From assembly GCF_003985155.1 (NCBI RefSeq), contig NZ_ML133687.1, positions 806,001-870,000 of the forward strand: a stretch of 64,000 bases of DNA, in the 5' to 3' direction. Below, one piece after another: positions 1 through 8,404 of this stretch. The stretch is from Rhizobium vallis. Lineage in GTDB: Bacteria; Pseudomonadota; Alphaproteobacteria; Rhizobiales; Rhizobiaceae. Below the pieces are notes generated by a model. It was not told the DNA's origin. It saw only the letters and a program-made list of their open reading frames with translations, and searched no databases. Position numbers and translations under genes: made by a program. The stretch's first letter is position 1. The number at the start of each line of letters is the position of its first letter.

Positions 1-233
1 TCGTTATCGTCGTCACTCCGCACATTGTGCGACCTGCCCGCCCGGGTGAGGACCTCTACAGTCCGCTCGATCAGACGCGTTCGTCCAACGACGCCGAGCT
101 TTTCGCGCTCGGTGTCTTGGAAGTCGACAAGGATATGCTCCGACGCTTTCGCAATGGCGAAGGCGTGACTGGGCCCTATGGCCATCGTCTCGACCTGAAC
201 CAGGGAGGCCAAGTTGCTCTTACAAAACGCTAA
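1..233 (+). CDS. cpaC: Tad/Flp pilus secretin CpaC (RcpA), C-terminal end
   Basis: Only the last 76 codons are in the window; the reading frame is open from base 3. The visible start VIVVTPHIVRP matches the final beta-strand motif (V-x-x-TP-H-I-V-x-P) of type II/III secretins, the outer-membrane channel through which the Flp pilus leaves the cell. A charged tail of about 60 residues follows, which is typical of rhizobial CpaC. The next gene starts inside its last 20 bases, so the two are translationally coupled. The family call rests on the short motif and on the Tad genes downstream. The 5' part lies outside the window. Confidence 0.85.
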   Translation, partial: VIVVTPHIVRPARPGEDLYSPLDQTRSSNDAELFALGVLEVDKDMLRRFRNGEGVTGPYGHRLDLNQGGQVALTKR

Positions 234-522
234 ACGCGTCCTTTTTGTCCTTGCTGCCGCCGGCCTGACTTCGGGCTGTGCCGACTACATGAACCATCGC
301 GATACGATCACATTCGGGGCCGGGAACGCCATGGAAGCAAACAAGGCCATCCATACCGAGGACCCGTTCCCGCCGGAAGCCCAGCGAACCCGTATCGCAA
401 GCGACGGCAAGGTGATCCGCAGGGTGGTCACTGAGTACCAGAATGGCGGGGCGGGCGTTATTCAGCCATCGCCTGCCATGGAGGCCAATGGTGCGGCCAG
501 TGGGGCCACCGTTAGCCAGTAG
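214..522 (+). CDS. Small Tad-locus lipoprotein (CpaD position)
   Basis: This is a 102-residue protein. The hydrophobic N-terminus ends in a lipobox-like L-T-S-G-C near residue 22, so it is probably an outer-membrane lipoprotein. The start is TTG, supported by an AGGGAGG ribosome-binding site at 202-208 and by coupling to the end of cpaC. It occupies the place of CpaD between the secretin and later pilus genes, but it is about half the usual length of CpaD. The rest is polar with no recognisable domain. A role in secretin assembly or pilotin function is inferred from position only. Confidence 0.7.
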   Translation: MLLQNAKRVLFVLAAAGLTSGCADYMNHRDTITFGAGNAMEANKAIHTEDPFPPEAQRTRIASDGKVIRRVVTEYQNGGAGVIQPSPAMEANGAASGATVSQ

Positions 523-584
523 CTGTTCGAAAGGCATGAACGGCGGCAGCGCGCCGGAAGGGAAAATGCACGAAACTGGGTCGT

Positions 585-602
585 CACGGCGATAGCGCCG
601 TG
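585..602 (+). other. Perfect hairpin ahead of tadG-like gene
   Basis: CACGGCG (585-591) and CGCCGTG (596-602) form a 7-bp stem with an ATAG loop. It ends only a few bases before the purine-rich ribosome-binding site of the next gene. No T-run follows, so it is not an intrinsic terminator. It could be an mRNA-processing or translation-tuning element inside the Tad operon. Confidence 0.4.
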
Positions 603-616
603 ATGGGGGTATGCCA

Positions 617-2218
617 ATGCTGAGCAGGGTTGTCAGACGGTTCTGGAACGATCATCGTGGCTATGTCATCGCCTTGACGCTCATCGCCATGCCAATGCTT
701 CTCGGCTTTTCGCTGTTGGTCATCGATGTCGGCCGCAGCAGCAACCTGCATACCGATCTCCAGAACGCGGTCGATGCGATGGCGCTGGCGGGAGCCCGCG
801 AACTCGATGGCCGCGATGATTCCATTTCGAGGGCGCAGACGGCGATCAAGAAAATCGCCAATAGCGCGGCTTTTTCCGGGGGCGGGACCGGCATGTCGCT
901 TGGCTCGTATATTACCGTTGCCTACGACCCCGGAAACGATGCCGCGAGCACTGTCAACGTGCGTTTTCTGAAGAGCATCCCGGCCGACGACGATACGCCC
1001 ATCCCGTCTTCGATGGAAACGACCACGGCCAGCGAAGCTTCCTACGCCTGGGTCATCGCCAAGCCGCAGGCGATGCAGACGATCTTTCCGATCCCGGTTG
1101 GCTTCACCCGCAATACGATCAACATCGCTGCGGACGCCGTGGCGGTATACCACGCCAGCGCCTGCGACGTGACGCCGATCTTTATCTGCAATCCGTATGA
1201 GCCAGCGGGCAACACGAGTGAAAGCGCCAGCGACGTTGCAGCTGCGGCCTTGCACACTAATTTTGCGGCCGGCAATCTCTACGGGCGACAGATCGAGCTT
1301 CACAGCACTTCGGCGTCCAATCCCGGTCCCGGCAATTTCGGGTTCCTGCGGACCCCCTTGGGCAATGGTGCCTCCGTGCTGGCGGAGGCTCTTGCCACCG
1401 GCAATCCCGGTACCTGCTACACACAGGACAGCCTCGATACGGAGACCGGCGCAAAGGCGGGGCCGGTCGAGGACGGCGTGAATACACGCTTCGGCTTTTA
1501 CTCCTCGTCGTTCAACAAGGCGAACGGCGACTATCGTTACCGACCGGCGCAAGATGTACGCTCCGCTCAGACAATCAGCGGTAAGGGAAAGAAAGCCTGC
1601 GATACCTACGATCCGGTCATGGCCGGAGCCGTTGTCGGCGATGCCACCAAGGCTTTGCCGCTCGGCTACGGAGCGTCCATGACTTCGCTTTCCGGCGGCA
1701 AGATCAGCAGCAGCAACAATTGGCAGTACACGACATATTGGAATGTCGCGCAGGGGACGGCCGTACCGTCGGTGAGCACTGTCCTCAGCAACTACTCCAG
1801 TTATCCAGCGCCGACTGGAGCACCAAACCAACCATCCGCTTACGACGTTTATCGTTACGAGCTTGCAAACCCGTCTCTCATCAACCATGCCTCGGCGAAT
1901 GGTGAGACCGGAACACCGGCAACTGGCGGCCAGTGCTATACCGGCCCGGACCTTTCGAACTATACGGCGGCCGAATATGGTGATCGCCGCGAGATCTTCT
2001 CAGCCATCGTCAATTGTGGTTATGAAGCTTCGGTCGGCCATCTAAACGGTCACAAGGCCACCCGCGCCGTGGCCTTTGCGCGCATGTTCCTGACCAAGCC
2101 GGCGATAAAGGATTCCAGCGAACGATACCTTTCCCTGGAGATGATCGACATCACCGGCAAGGGTGGTCGTGGCACGCTGGACGAATTCCTGCGGGAAGAA
2201 GCGGAGTTGGTCAGATGA
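617..2218 (+). CDS. TadG-like Flp pilus protein
   Basis: This is a 533-residue protein of the TadE/TadG class. A short basic N-terminus and the segment RGYVIALTLIAMPMLLGFSLL form a prepilin-like membrane anchor. DVGRSSNLHTDLQNAVDAMALAGARELDG, the Asp-rich start typical of TadG, follows. The remainder is a large periplasmic, Ser/Asn/Gly-rich region with several cysteines. ATG 617 is preferred because the G-run at 605-609 sits 7 bases upstream; ATG 611 in the same frame is too close. TadG proteins are thought to act as minor pseudopilins or envelope components of the Flp machine. The ATGA overlap with the next gene shows operon structure. Confidence 0.82.
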   Translation: MLSRVVRRFWNDHRGYVIALTLIAMPMLLGFSLLVIDVGRSSNLHTDLQNAVDAMALAGARELDGRDDSISRAQTAIKKIANSAAFSGGGTGMSLGSYITVAYDPGNDAASTVNVRFLKSIPADDDTPIPSSMETTTASEASYAWVIAKPQAMQTIFPIPVGFTRNTINIAADAVAVYHASACDVTPIFICNPYEPAGNTSESASDVAAAALHTNFAAGNLYGRQIELHSTSASNPGPGNFGFLRTPLGNGASVLAEALATGNPGTCYTQDSLDTETGAKAGPVEDGVNTRFGFYSSSFNKANGDYRYRPAQDVRSAQTISGKGKKACDTYDPVMAGAVVGDATKALPLGYGASMTSLSGGKISSSNNWQYTTYWNVAQGTAVPSVSTVLSNYSSYPAPTGAPNQPSAYDVYRYELANPSLINHASANGETGTPATGGQCYTGPDLSNYTAAEYGDRREIFSAIVNCGYEASVGHLNGHKATRAVAFARMFLTKPAIKDSSERYLSLEMIDITGKGGRGTLDEFLREEAELVR

Positions 2219-2694
2219 TGGCGCTCCGCAACTTTATCAGGCATCGGCTTTGCCTCGGCTTCTGGCGGCGGGAGGAAGGCGCGGTGCTTGCCGAAGCGCT
2301 GCTCGCGATTCCCTTTGTGACGATCTTTGCAGCGGGGATACTGGAGTTTGGCAGCATCTTCTGGCAGCGCATGCAGATCGACGCAGGGTTGCGCGATGCG
2401 GGTCGTTACCTTTCGCGATGCCGACCGGTGTCGGGAACCTATGTGCCGACATGTAATCAGGCGACTGCGAAGACGATCGCCTTTTACGGAACGCAAACAC
2501 CTGCCGCAGGCGCTATACCCCGCGTCCCCGGCTGGAACGACCCTGCCGACATTACCATCACTGCACCCGATGCAGACGGGAACATCACCATCTCAACCGC
2601 TCATCTCTACCAGACCTCGCCGGTGTTCGGCTTTCTGGGAATCGATGCGATCACGATCAGCTCCTTCCATGAAGAGAGATACATCGGATGGTGA
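2215..2694 (+). CDS. TadE-family pseudopilin
   Basis: This is a 159-residue TadE-like protein. EEGAVLAEALLAIPFVTIFAAGILEFG near residues 18-45 is the TadE hallmark: a short basic leader, a Glu in the hydrophobic stretch, and one membrane segment that a TadV/CpaA prepilin peptidase could process. The rest is a small periplasmic domain. The start overlaps the stop of the upstream gene by ATGA, and the end overlaps the next gene by 7 bases. TadE and TadF/G pseudopilins are needed to build Flp pili in other bacteria. That role here is inferred from family and context. Confidence 0.82.
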   Translation: MMALRNFIRHRLCLGFWRREEGAVLAEALLAIPFVTIFAAGILEFGSIFWQRMQIDAGLRDAGRYLSRCRPVSGTYVPTCNQATAKTIAFYGTQTPAAGAIPRVPGWNDPADITITAPDADGNITISTAHLYQTSPVFGFLGIDAITISSFHEERYIGW

Positions 2695-3311
2695 CCTCTA
2701 GGGCGATCAAGACATTCTGGCAGGATAACAGTGGTGCCAGCCTTATCGAAGCATTGCTTACCTTTCCGATCGTCATGCTGGTATTCGCCGCCTTCATCGA
2801 GTTCGGCTATGCCATGTCGCAGTGGAATCAGACGGTCAAGGCACTGCAATATGGTGCCCGTTTGGCCGCTGTATCCGATCCGTTGACAACGAATTTCAAT
2901 GCCGTCTTCCCGATCTCAGCTGCCGATCCACTCAACAACGGCAAAGCGGCGCCGAACGATGCAACAATATCCTCGACCTGCGGACCGGCCCTTGCGAACT
3001 GCACGGCGGCATTGAACCGGATCGTGCTCGGAAGCGACGGCGTTTGCAGCGCCGGAACTGATCCTCACCCCGGCATTTGCGACCTGAATTGGCGCATCGA
3101 GCCGAAGAATTTGGTGGTCACCTATCAGCGATCGGGGCTTGGCTATTGGGGCCGGCCGGACGGGCCCGTCCTGACGATGCGGCTGGAGGTGCGCGATATC
3201 ACCTTCGATCTGCCGGTCCTCGGCGGGCTGTTGGGGCTTAACAAGATCACCATACCGGCCCATCCGGTGACGATCACGACGGAAGATCTAAAGACGTGCT
3301 CCACCTGCTGA
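2688..3311 (+). CDS. Second TadE/TadF-like pseudopilin
   Basis: This is a 207-residue protein with the same layout as its upstream neighbour. A basic leader precedes SGASLIEALLTFPIVMLVFAAFIEFGYAMSQWNQ, a single membrane segment with the TadE-type Glu. A 150-residue periplasmic part follows with cysteine pairs (CGPALANC, CSTC at the extreme C-terminus) that probably form disulfides. The start overlaps the stop of the previous gene. It is the third pseudopilin-like gene in a row and probably fills the TadF role. Confidence 0.8.
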   Translation: MVTSRAIKTFWQDNSGASLIEALLTFPIVMLVFAAFIEFGYAMSQWNQTVKALQYGARLAAVSDPLTTNFNAVFPISAADPLNNGKAAPNDATISSTCGPALANCTAALNRIVLGSDGVCSAGTDPHPGICDLNWRIEPKNLVVTYQRSGLGYWGRPDGPVLTMRLEVRDITFDLPVLGGLLGLNKITIPAHPVTITTEDLKTCSTC

Positions 3312-3339
3312 CTCCTTAAATCACGCGTAGGAAAGCGAA

Positions 3340-4482
3340 ATGACAGCTCACATGAACATAGTCGCATCTACCAAGATCCTGGTTCTCTCCGACGATGCGG
3401 CTGCAGCGAGCTTGATGCTCGATACGTTCGGGTCGCTTTCTCGTTACGATGTCCGCCATCTCTCGCTGAAGGCGCTCGGAGAAAAGGGCCGGTTCGATCC
3501 GACGCAATTCAACCTGATCGTTCTCGACGTCGACAATGGGAACTTACTACACCAACCGGAGCTTTTCGCGTTTCGCACCAGTTATCGGGACATTCCGCTC
3601 GTGGTCGTTTCCGAAGACCTGCCTGATGACATGCTGCGGCTGCTTTTCCGCCTGAACGGCAATGACTGGCTGAAGAAGCCGCTCGAGCGCCGCGCACTGA
3701 TCGAGATGATTTCGACCCATGCGCCTGGCACTGGGGCCAGCGACAGCCGGGTGCATGCCGTGGTCTCGGCCGTCGGTGGCGCGGGCGCCAGCATGATCGC
3801 TTCGTCGCTTGCGCATGTGCTGGCCCAGCCGACCAAGAATTCCACGCCGCGGATCGACTTGTTCGACACGGATTTTTGCTCCGGGGCGCTTGGCTATTAT
3901 CTCAACCTTGTCAACGACTACGACCTGAAACCAGTCATCGCCAATCCTTCCCGGGTCGATCTGGAATTCATCGATCTGGTCCGAAAGCGCCATTCGGGGG
4001 GCTTTTCACTCCTGTCCTTCAAGCAGCCATCAGTTCTTCTGGCGCCGAAGGGCCGTGAACTCGTGCTGCGTATGCTCGACGTGGCCGCCTTCGAGAGCGA
4101 TCACACGATCATCGACATTCCCTATTATGACACGCCGTGGAAATACGAGGTGCTCACTTCCGTCAACAGCATCTGCATCGTCACCGAAATGACGGTCCCT
4201 GCGCTTTCTCAAGCCAAGGATTTGTTTGCCAATCTGGTACGGCTGCGCGGCAGTTCGGATCAGATATTCATCGTCATCAACAAATACCGCTCCAAGCTTT
4301 TCGGCCTGGGCCTGCGCCGACAACAAACGGAAAAGATATTCAAGGAGATCCCCACACATGTCATTGCGGATGACTGGGAGACTCTGAGCGAGGCGGTCAA
4401 CCGCGGCGTGCTGCCATTTCAAGTGAATTCCCGGGCGCGCTTCTGCGGCGCGGTCGGTAAGCTTGGAGCGCTGGTGCGATGA
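3340..4482 (+). CDS. cpaE: CpaE/TadZ pilus localization protein
   Basis: The protein has 380 residues. Residues 1-130 form a receiver-like domain (ILVLSDDAAAASLML, then LIVLDVDNG). Residues 135-370 form a MinD/ParA-like domain with IDLFDTDFCSG and IIDIPYYDTPW switch-like motifs. The P-loop position reads VGGAGASM, without the lysines of the canonical KGGxGKT motif, as in other TadZ proteins that bind nucleotide weakly or act as scaffolds. Members place the Tad machine at the cell pole. The ribosome-binding site TAGGAAAG precedes the ATG. The end overlaps the next gene by ATGA. Confidence 0.88.
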   Translation: MTAHMNIVASTKILVLSDDAAAASLMLDTFGSLSRYDVRHLSLKALGEKGRFDPTQFNLIVLDVDNGNLLHQPELFAFRTSYRDIPLVVVSEDLPDDMLRLLFRLNGNDWLKKPLERRALIEMISTHAPGTGASDSRVHAVVSAVGGAGASMIASSLAHVLAQPTKNSTPRIDLFDTDFCSGALGYYLNLVNDYDLKPVIANPSRVDLEFIDLVRKRHSGGFSLLSFKQPSVLLAPKGRELVLRMLDVAAFESDHTIIDIPYYDTPWKYEVLTSVNSICIVTEMTVPALSQAKDLFANLVRLRGSSDQIFIVINKYRSKLFGLGLRRQQTEKIFKEIPTHVIADDWETLSEAVNRGVLPFQVNSRARFCGAVGKLGALVR

Positions 4483-5021
4483 AGGCGATCGGTGTCGGCC
4501 TTGCAGTTTTGGCAATTCTGGCCACCGCCGGGGATACCGCGGCGGGCGGGCTTGTGCCGCGAAGCCTTGGGCCGACGACAAGTGCCGTGGTGACGATCGA
4601 AAAAAGCTACCCGGCTGGGACAATCGTCATCGCCAGCGGCAATCGTACGCTGGATCTCGTCATCTCCGAAGGACGCGCGATCCGTTACAAAATCGGAGTC
4701 GGACGAGACGGATTTCGCTGGAGCGGTACCGTCAAGATTGGACGCAAGGCAGAGTGGCCTGACTGGCGCCCGCCTGCCGAGATGAAGGCGCGCGCAGCTG
4801 GACTTCCGGATCTGGTGCCGGCCGGGCCGCTTAATCCATTGGGTGCCCGCGGGATCTATCTCTACAAGGGCGGGAGCGACACACTCTACCGCATTCATGG
4901 AACGAACGAGCAGTCGACGGTCGGCGGTTTCGCGTCATCGGGCTGTTTTCGCATGAGCAATGCCGACGTCATCGATCTCTATGCGAGGGTGAAAGTCGGT
5001 TCCACGGTCATTGTAAAATAA
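4479..5021 (+). CDS. L,D-transpeptidase (YkuD family) in Tad operon
   Basis: The protein has 180 residues with a signal peptide of about 20 residues (LAVLAILATAGDTAAGG). The YkuD core includes YPAGTIVIASGNRTL. The catalytic region has H140 (RIHGTNEQ) and SSGC156FR, the H...SxGC(x)R arrangement of L,D-transpeptidases that form 3-3 or protein-peptidoglycan cross-links in the periplasm. The start overlaps cpaE by ATGA and cpaF begins 17 bases after the stop, so it is embedded in the pilus operon. Helping the pilus machine pass or attach to the cell wall is inferred from this position. Confidence 0.85.
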   Translation: MKAIGVGLAVLAILATAGDTAAGGLVPRSLGPTTSAVVTIEKSYPAGTIVIASGNRTLDLVISEGRAIRYKIGVGRDGFRWSGTVKIGRKAEWPDWRPPAEMKARAAGLPDLVPAGPLNPLGARGIYLYKGGSDTLYRIHGTNEQSTVGGFASSGCFRMSNADVIDLYARVKVGSTVIVK

Positions 5022-5038
5022 GAGTTCGGGGGCGGGAT

Positions 5039-6487
5039 ATGGCGAACGGTATCATCGGGCGTTTCTACAAGCAGCGGGAGCCGGAAAACCTGGAACATCC
5101 GGAGGCGGCCGAACTGTCTTTGGTCGGCGCAGTTGAGAACATGCCAGCACAGCCTGCTTCTGACGCCGCCGCGGCGAGTGACGAAGAGGCTTCGCTCGGG
5201 CCGGATATGGTTTCCGAGCGGGTCAACCTGCACCGCTACCTGCTCGATCGCATCAACCTCGGGATCCTCGACACGCTCGACAACGAGGAGATCGCCACCG
5301 AGATCCGGCCGTTGGTCAAGGACTATATCCGGAACAACAACTTTCCGCTGAATGCCAAGGAAATCAATGATCTGATCCGCGATATCACCGACGAGATGCT
5401 TGGGCTCGGACCTATCGAGCCGCTGCTGGCCGACGACACGATCGCAGATATTCTCATCAACGGCTATAACAGCGTCTATGTCGAGCGCAGCGGCAAGCTC
5501 GAGAGCACCGCCGTGCGGTTCAAAGACGAGGATCATCTCCTTCGGGTGATCAACAAGATCGTCTCGGCGGTCGGCCGCCGTGTCGACGAGTCGACGCCGA
5601 TGGTTGACGCCCGCCTCAAGGATGGTTCGCGTGTCAACGTCGCCATCCGGCCGATCTCGGTCGATGGGCCGCTCGTTTCCATCCGCAAATTCACGCGCAA
5701 GCCGCTGACGATGGAGCGCCTGGTGCAATATGGCGCCATGGCCGATGCGATGCGCATCCTTCTCAGCGCCGCGGTCAAGGGCAAGGTGTCCATGGTCATT
5801 TCAGGCGGCACCGGTTCTGGCAAGACTACCTTGCTCAACGCGCTCTCGTCGCAGATTTCTCCAAAGGAGCGCCTTATCACCATCGAGGATGCGGCCGAGC
5901 TTCAACTGCAGCAGCCGCATGTCGGGCGTTTGGAAACCCGACCGCCGACGCTCGATGGGCGCAACGAGATCCGTCAACGCGAACTTTTGAAAAACGCCCT
6001 GCGCATGCGTCCCGACCGAATCATCGTCGGCGAAGTACGCGGCGACGAGGCGTTCGACATGCTGCAGGCGATGAATACCGGTCATGAGGGGTCGATGACG
6101 ACCATTCACGCCAACACGCCGCGCGACGCCGTCGGCCGACTTGAGCAGATGGTCGGCATGGCGGGGATGCCGATGTCGCAGTTGAGCATTCGCTCGCAGA
6201 TCTCGTCCGCCATCACCATGATCGTGCAGGTCCAGCGCCTGAGCGACGGCAGCCGCAAGATTGTCTCGATTTCCGAGATCACCGGTATGGAAGGCGAAGT
6301 CGTGCAGATGCAGGAGATCATGAAATTCAAGAAAATTGGCACCGATGAAGGTGGGCGGATCCATGGAGAATTCCGCGCCACCGGCATCCGGCCGCGGTTC
6401 GTCGAGGAATTTGCCGAACTCGGGATCGAGATCCCTTTGACGATTTTTGATCCCGGCAAACCGCTGCAAACGGGACCTGTTCAATGA
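5039..6487 (+). CDS. cpaF: Tad pilus assembly ATPase CpaF/TadA
   Basis: This is a 482-residue hexameric secretion ATPase of the VirB11/GspE superfamily that powers Flp pilus extension and probably retraction at the inner membrane. The N-terminal 50 residues are low complexity. The N-terminal domain ([20 protein letters not shown]) follows, then Walker A GGTGSGKT at about residue 256, an Asp box ([12 protein letters not shown]), Walker [15 protein letters not shown] at about 327, and the His box [11 protein letters not shown]-run at 5028-5032 serves as ribosome-binding site. The stop overlaps the tadB start by ATGA. Confidence 0.95.
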   Translation: MANGIIGRFYKQREPENLEHPEAAELSLVGAVENMPAQPASDAAAASDEEASLGPDMVSERVNLHRYLLDRINLGILDTLDNEEIATEIRPLVKDYIRNNNFPLNAKEINDLIRDITDEMLGLGPIEPLLADDTIADILINGYNSVYVERSGKLESTAVRFKDEDHLLRVINKIVSAVGRRVDESTPMVDARLKDGSRVNVAIRPISVDGPLVSIRKFTRKPLTMERLVQYGAMADAMRILLSAAVKGKVSMVISGGTGSGKTTLLNALSSQISPKERLITIEDAAELQLQQPHVGRLETRPPTLDGRNEIRQRELLKNALRMRPDRIIVGEVRGDEAFDMLQAMNTGHEGSMTTIHANTPRDAVGRLEQMVGMAGMPMSQLSIRSQISSAITMIVQVQRLSDGSRKIVSISEITGMEGEVVQMQEIMKFKKIGTDEGGRIHGEFRATGIRPRFVEEFAELGIEIPLTIFDPGKPLQTGPVQ

Positions 6488-7437
6488 CCCTGACTCTCCT
6501 TTACGCCGCCGTTTTCACCGCCGCCCTTGTTGCCGTCGAAGCGATCATGCGCGGCTACTTCAAGACGTCCGAACGCCACCGCGCCGTGAACCATCGGTTG
6601 AGCTTGCTCGAGGTCAGCGACGATCATCGCAAGACCTATCGAGATATGCTGAAGGAGCGCGGTGCCGGCGGTGGTTGGCGGCAAACCCCCATCATGCAGC
6701 GGCTGTTGCAGTTCTACGCCCAGTCGGGAATCAAGTTCGATGCCAGGCGATTTGCTCTTTTCGCGATCGCGGGCGCCCTTTTGACGTGGCTGGCCGTGGG
6801 GTTTCTCGTGCCGAGCACTCTGTTCAGGATCCCCGTCTTTCTCCTCGTCTGCCTCCTTATCCCGACACTGGTCGTCTGGCGCGCCCGGGCGCGCCGCATG
6901 AAGAAATTCGAACTGAAGCTTCCTGAAGCACTCGATGTCGCCAATCGCAGCTTGGCCGCCGGCCACCCGCTGCCGGCGGCGATTTCTTTGGTGGCACGCG
7001 AGATGCCTGATCCGATCGGCACCGAGTTCGGCCTCCTCTCGGATGAGCTCACCTACGGCGTGACGCTGGACGATGCCCTTGTCAACTTGGCCGACCGGGT
7101 CGGCGTCGAGGACCTGAACCTGCTTGCGATATCGCTGAGCGTACAGGCCGGAACCGGCGGAAACCTAGTGGAGATCCTGCAGAACCTGTCGAAGACGCTG
7201 CGCGACCGGTATATGCTGAAGGCAAAGGTCAAGGCGATTTCCTCGGAAGGACGCATCACCGCGATCTTCATGTCGATGTATCCGTTCCTCCTCTACGCGA
7301 TGATCAAGGCGTTGTCGCCGACCTACTTCGATCCCGTTTGGGATAGCGGCCACGGAGCCACGGTGGTGAGCGTGCTGCTGGCCGTCATGGCGATCGGCAA
7401 TGTCATTCTCTACAAGATGGTCAACTTCGAGTACTGA
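6484..7437 (+). CDS. tadB: Tad pilus inner-membrane platform TadB
   Basis: The protein has 317 residues: one N-terminal membrane helix, a cytoplasmic stretch, two helices around residues 88-135, the T2SSF domain with the motif QAGTGGNLVEILQNLSKTLRDR, and C-terminal helices. TadB and TadC form the membrane platform on which CpaF acts. ATG overlaps the cpaF stop. The tadC start is 7 bases after the stop. Confidence 0.93.
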   Translation: MTLTLLYAAVFTAALVAVEAIMRGYFKTSERHRAVNHRLSLLEVSDDHRKTYRDMLKERGAGGGWRQTPIMQRLLQFYAQSGIKFDARRFALFAIAGALLTWLAVGFLVPSTLFRIPVFLLVCLLIPTLVVWRARARRMKKFELKLPEALDVANRSLAAGHPLPAAISLVAREMPDPIGTEFGLLSDELTYGVTLDDALVNLADRVGVEDLNLLAISLSVQAGTGGNLVEILQNLSKTLRDRYMLKAKVKAISSEGRITAIFMSMYPFLLYAMIKALSPTYFDPVWDSGHGATVVSVLLAVMAIGNVILYKMVNFEY

Positions 7438-7444
7438 GGCGGTC

Positions 7445-8389
7445 ATGTCGAGTGAGTATGGAATTTACCTCATCGTCTTCTTTGCAGTGCTGATCTTTTC
7501 CGCAGCAGCATCGGAATTGTTTTTTCGACAACGCGAGGTCTCGGTTCGGGTGTCGAAGAGCTCGGCGGCATCAGGCGAGGAGTTCCACCTTGGCGATACG
7601 ACGATTGCCGATCTCGGCGAGGCGGAAAACCGCCTGATCCGCCGCTATTTCGAAATTACGCGACGTGACACCAATGCGAACTCCACCCAGAACCGGCTGA
7701 TCCGGGCGGGGTATTTCGCTGCCGGCGCCGTGACCACCTTCCAGGTGGTCCGCGCGGTGATTTGTATCAGCATGCTGGTCGCAGCGGTCTGGGCCTTAAA
7801 CCGGTTCGCGCCTGATATGTCGCAGGTGGTGACGCTGATCCTTGGCATGTTTGCTGCGGGCGCGACCTTTATTCTGGTCAACATCTATATCGACCGGCGT
7901 GGCGCCGCCAAGGAGCGGGAGTACCGCCGCCTCTTTCCCGATTTCATGGATATGCTGATCGTCTGCCTCGATGCGGGGATGAGCATCGAGGCGGCGGCGA
8001 ACCGTGTTGCCCGGGAGTTCGTTGCCAAGCGGCAGGACTTCGGCCTGCATCTCTCGATCATGATGCTGGAAGTGCGGGGCGGCCGGCGATTGCGCGAGGC
8101 GCTCGCTAATCTTGCCATCCGCCTCAGGATTGACGAAGCCCGGGCCCTTTCCGTTCTGTTCCGGCAATCGGAGGAACTCGGGACCAGCGTAACGCAGACG
8201 CTGCGGGTCTACTGCAAGGAAATGCGCGACCTCCGTATTGTTCGCGCGGAGGAAAAGGCTAACGCCCTGCCGGTCAAAATGCTGCTGCCGCTCGGCGCGT
8301 TCCTTTTTCCGGTAAGCCTCATCATCGTTCTCGTTCCCGTAGTTATCCGCGTCGTCGAACTTTTGATCAGCATGAAACCCGGCGGTTGA
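7445..8389 (+). CDS. tadC: Tad pilus inner-membrane platform TadC
   Basis: The protein has 314 residues and is the second T2SSF-domain platform protein. It has an N-terminal membrane helix (YLIVFFAVLIFSAAA), two central helices, a cytoplasmic T2SSF region (FPDFMDMLIVCLDAGMSIEAAANRVA) and a C-terminal helix. The start at 7445 is chosen because GAGG at 7436-7439 fits as ribosome-binding site and the protein then begins directly before the first helix; an in-frame upstream extension adds a non-conserved stretch. It is paired with tadB. Confidence 0.93.
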   Translation: MSSEYGIYLIVFFAVLIFSAAASELFFRQREVSVRVSKSSAASGEEFHLGDTTIADLGEAENRLIRRYFEITRRDTNANSTQNRLIRAGYFAAGAVTTFQVVRAVICISMLVAAVWALNRFAPDMSQVVTLILGMFAAGATFILVNIYIDRRGAAKEREYRRLFPDFMDMLIVCLDAGMSIEAAANRVAREFVAKRQDFGLHLSIMMLEVRGGRRLREALANLAIRLRIDEARALSVLFRQSEELGTSVTQTLRVYCKEMRDLRIVRAEEKANALPVKMLLPLGAFLFPVSLIIVLVPVVIRVVELLISMKPGG

Positions 8390-8404
8390 GCCAAGCGAGG
8401 TCGT

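Noticed and set aside
584..1888. Open frame of 434 codons opposite the tadG-like gene
   Set aside because: The plus-strand gene has the prepilin-like N-terminus, start signal and operon context; the antisense frame has none of these.
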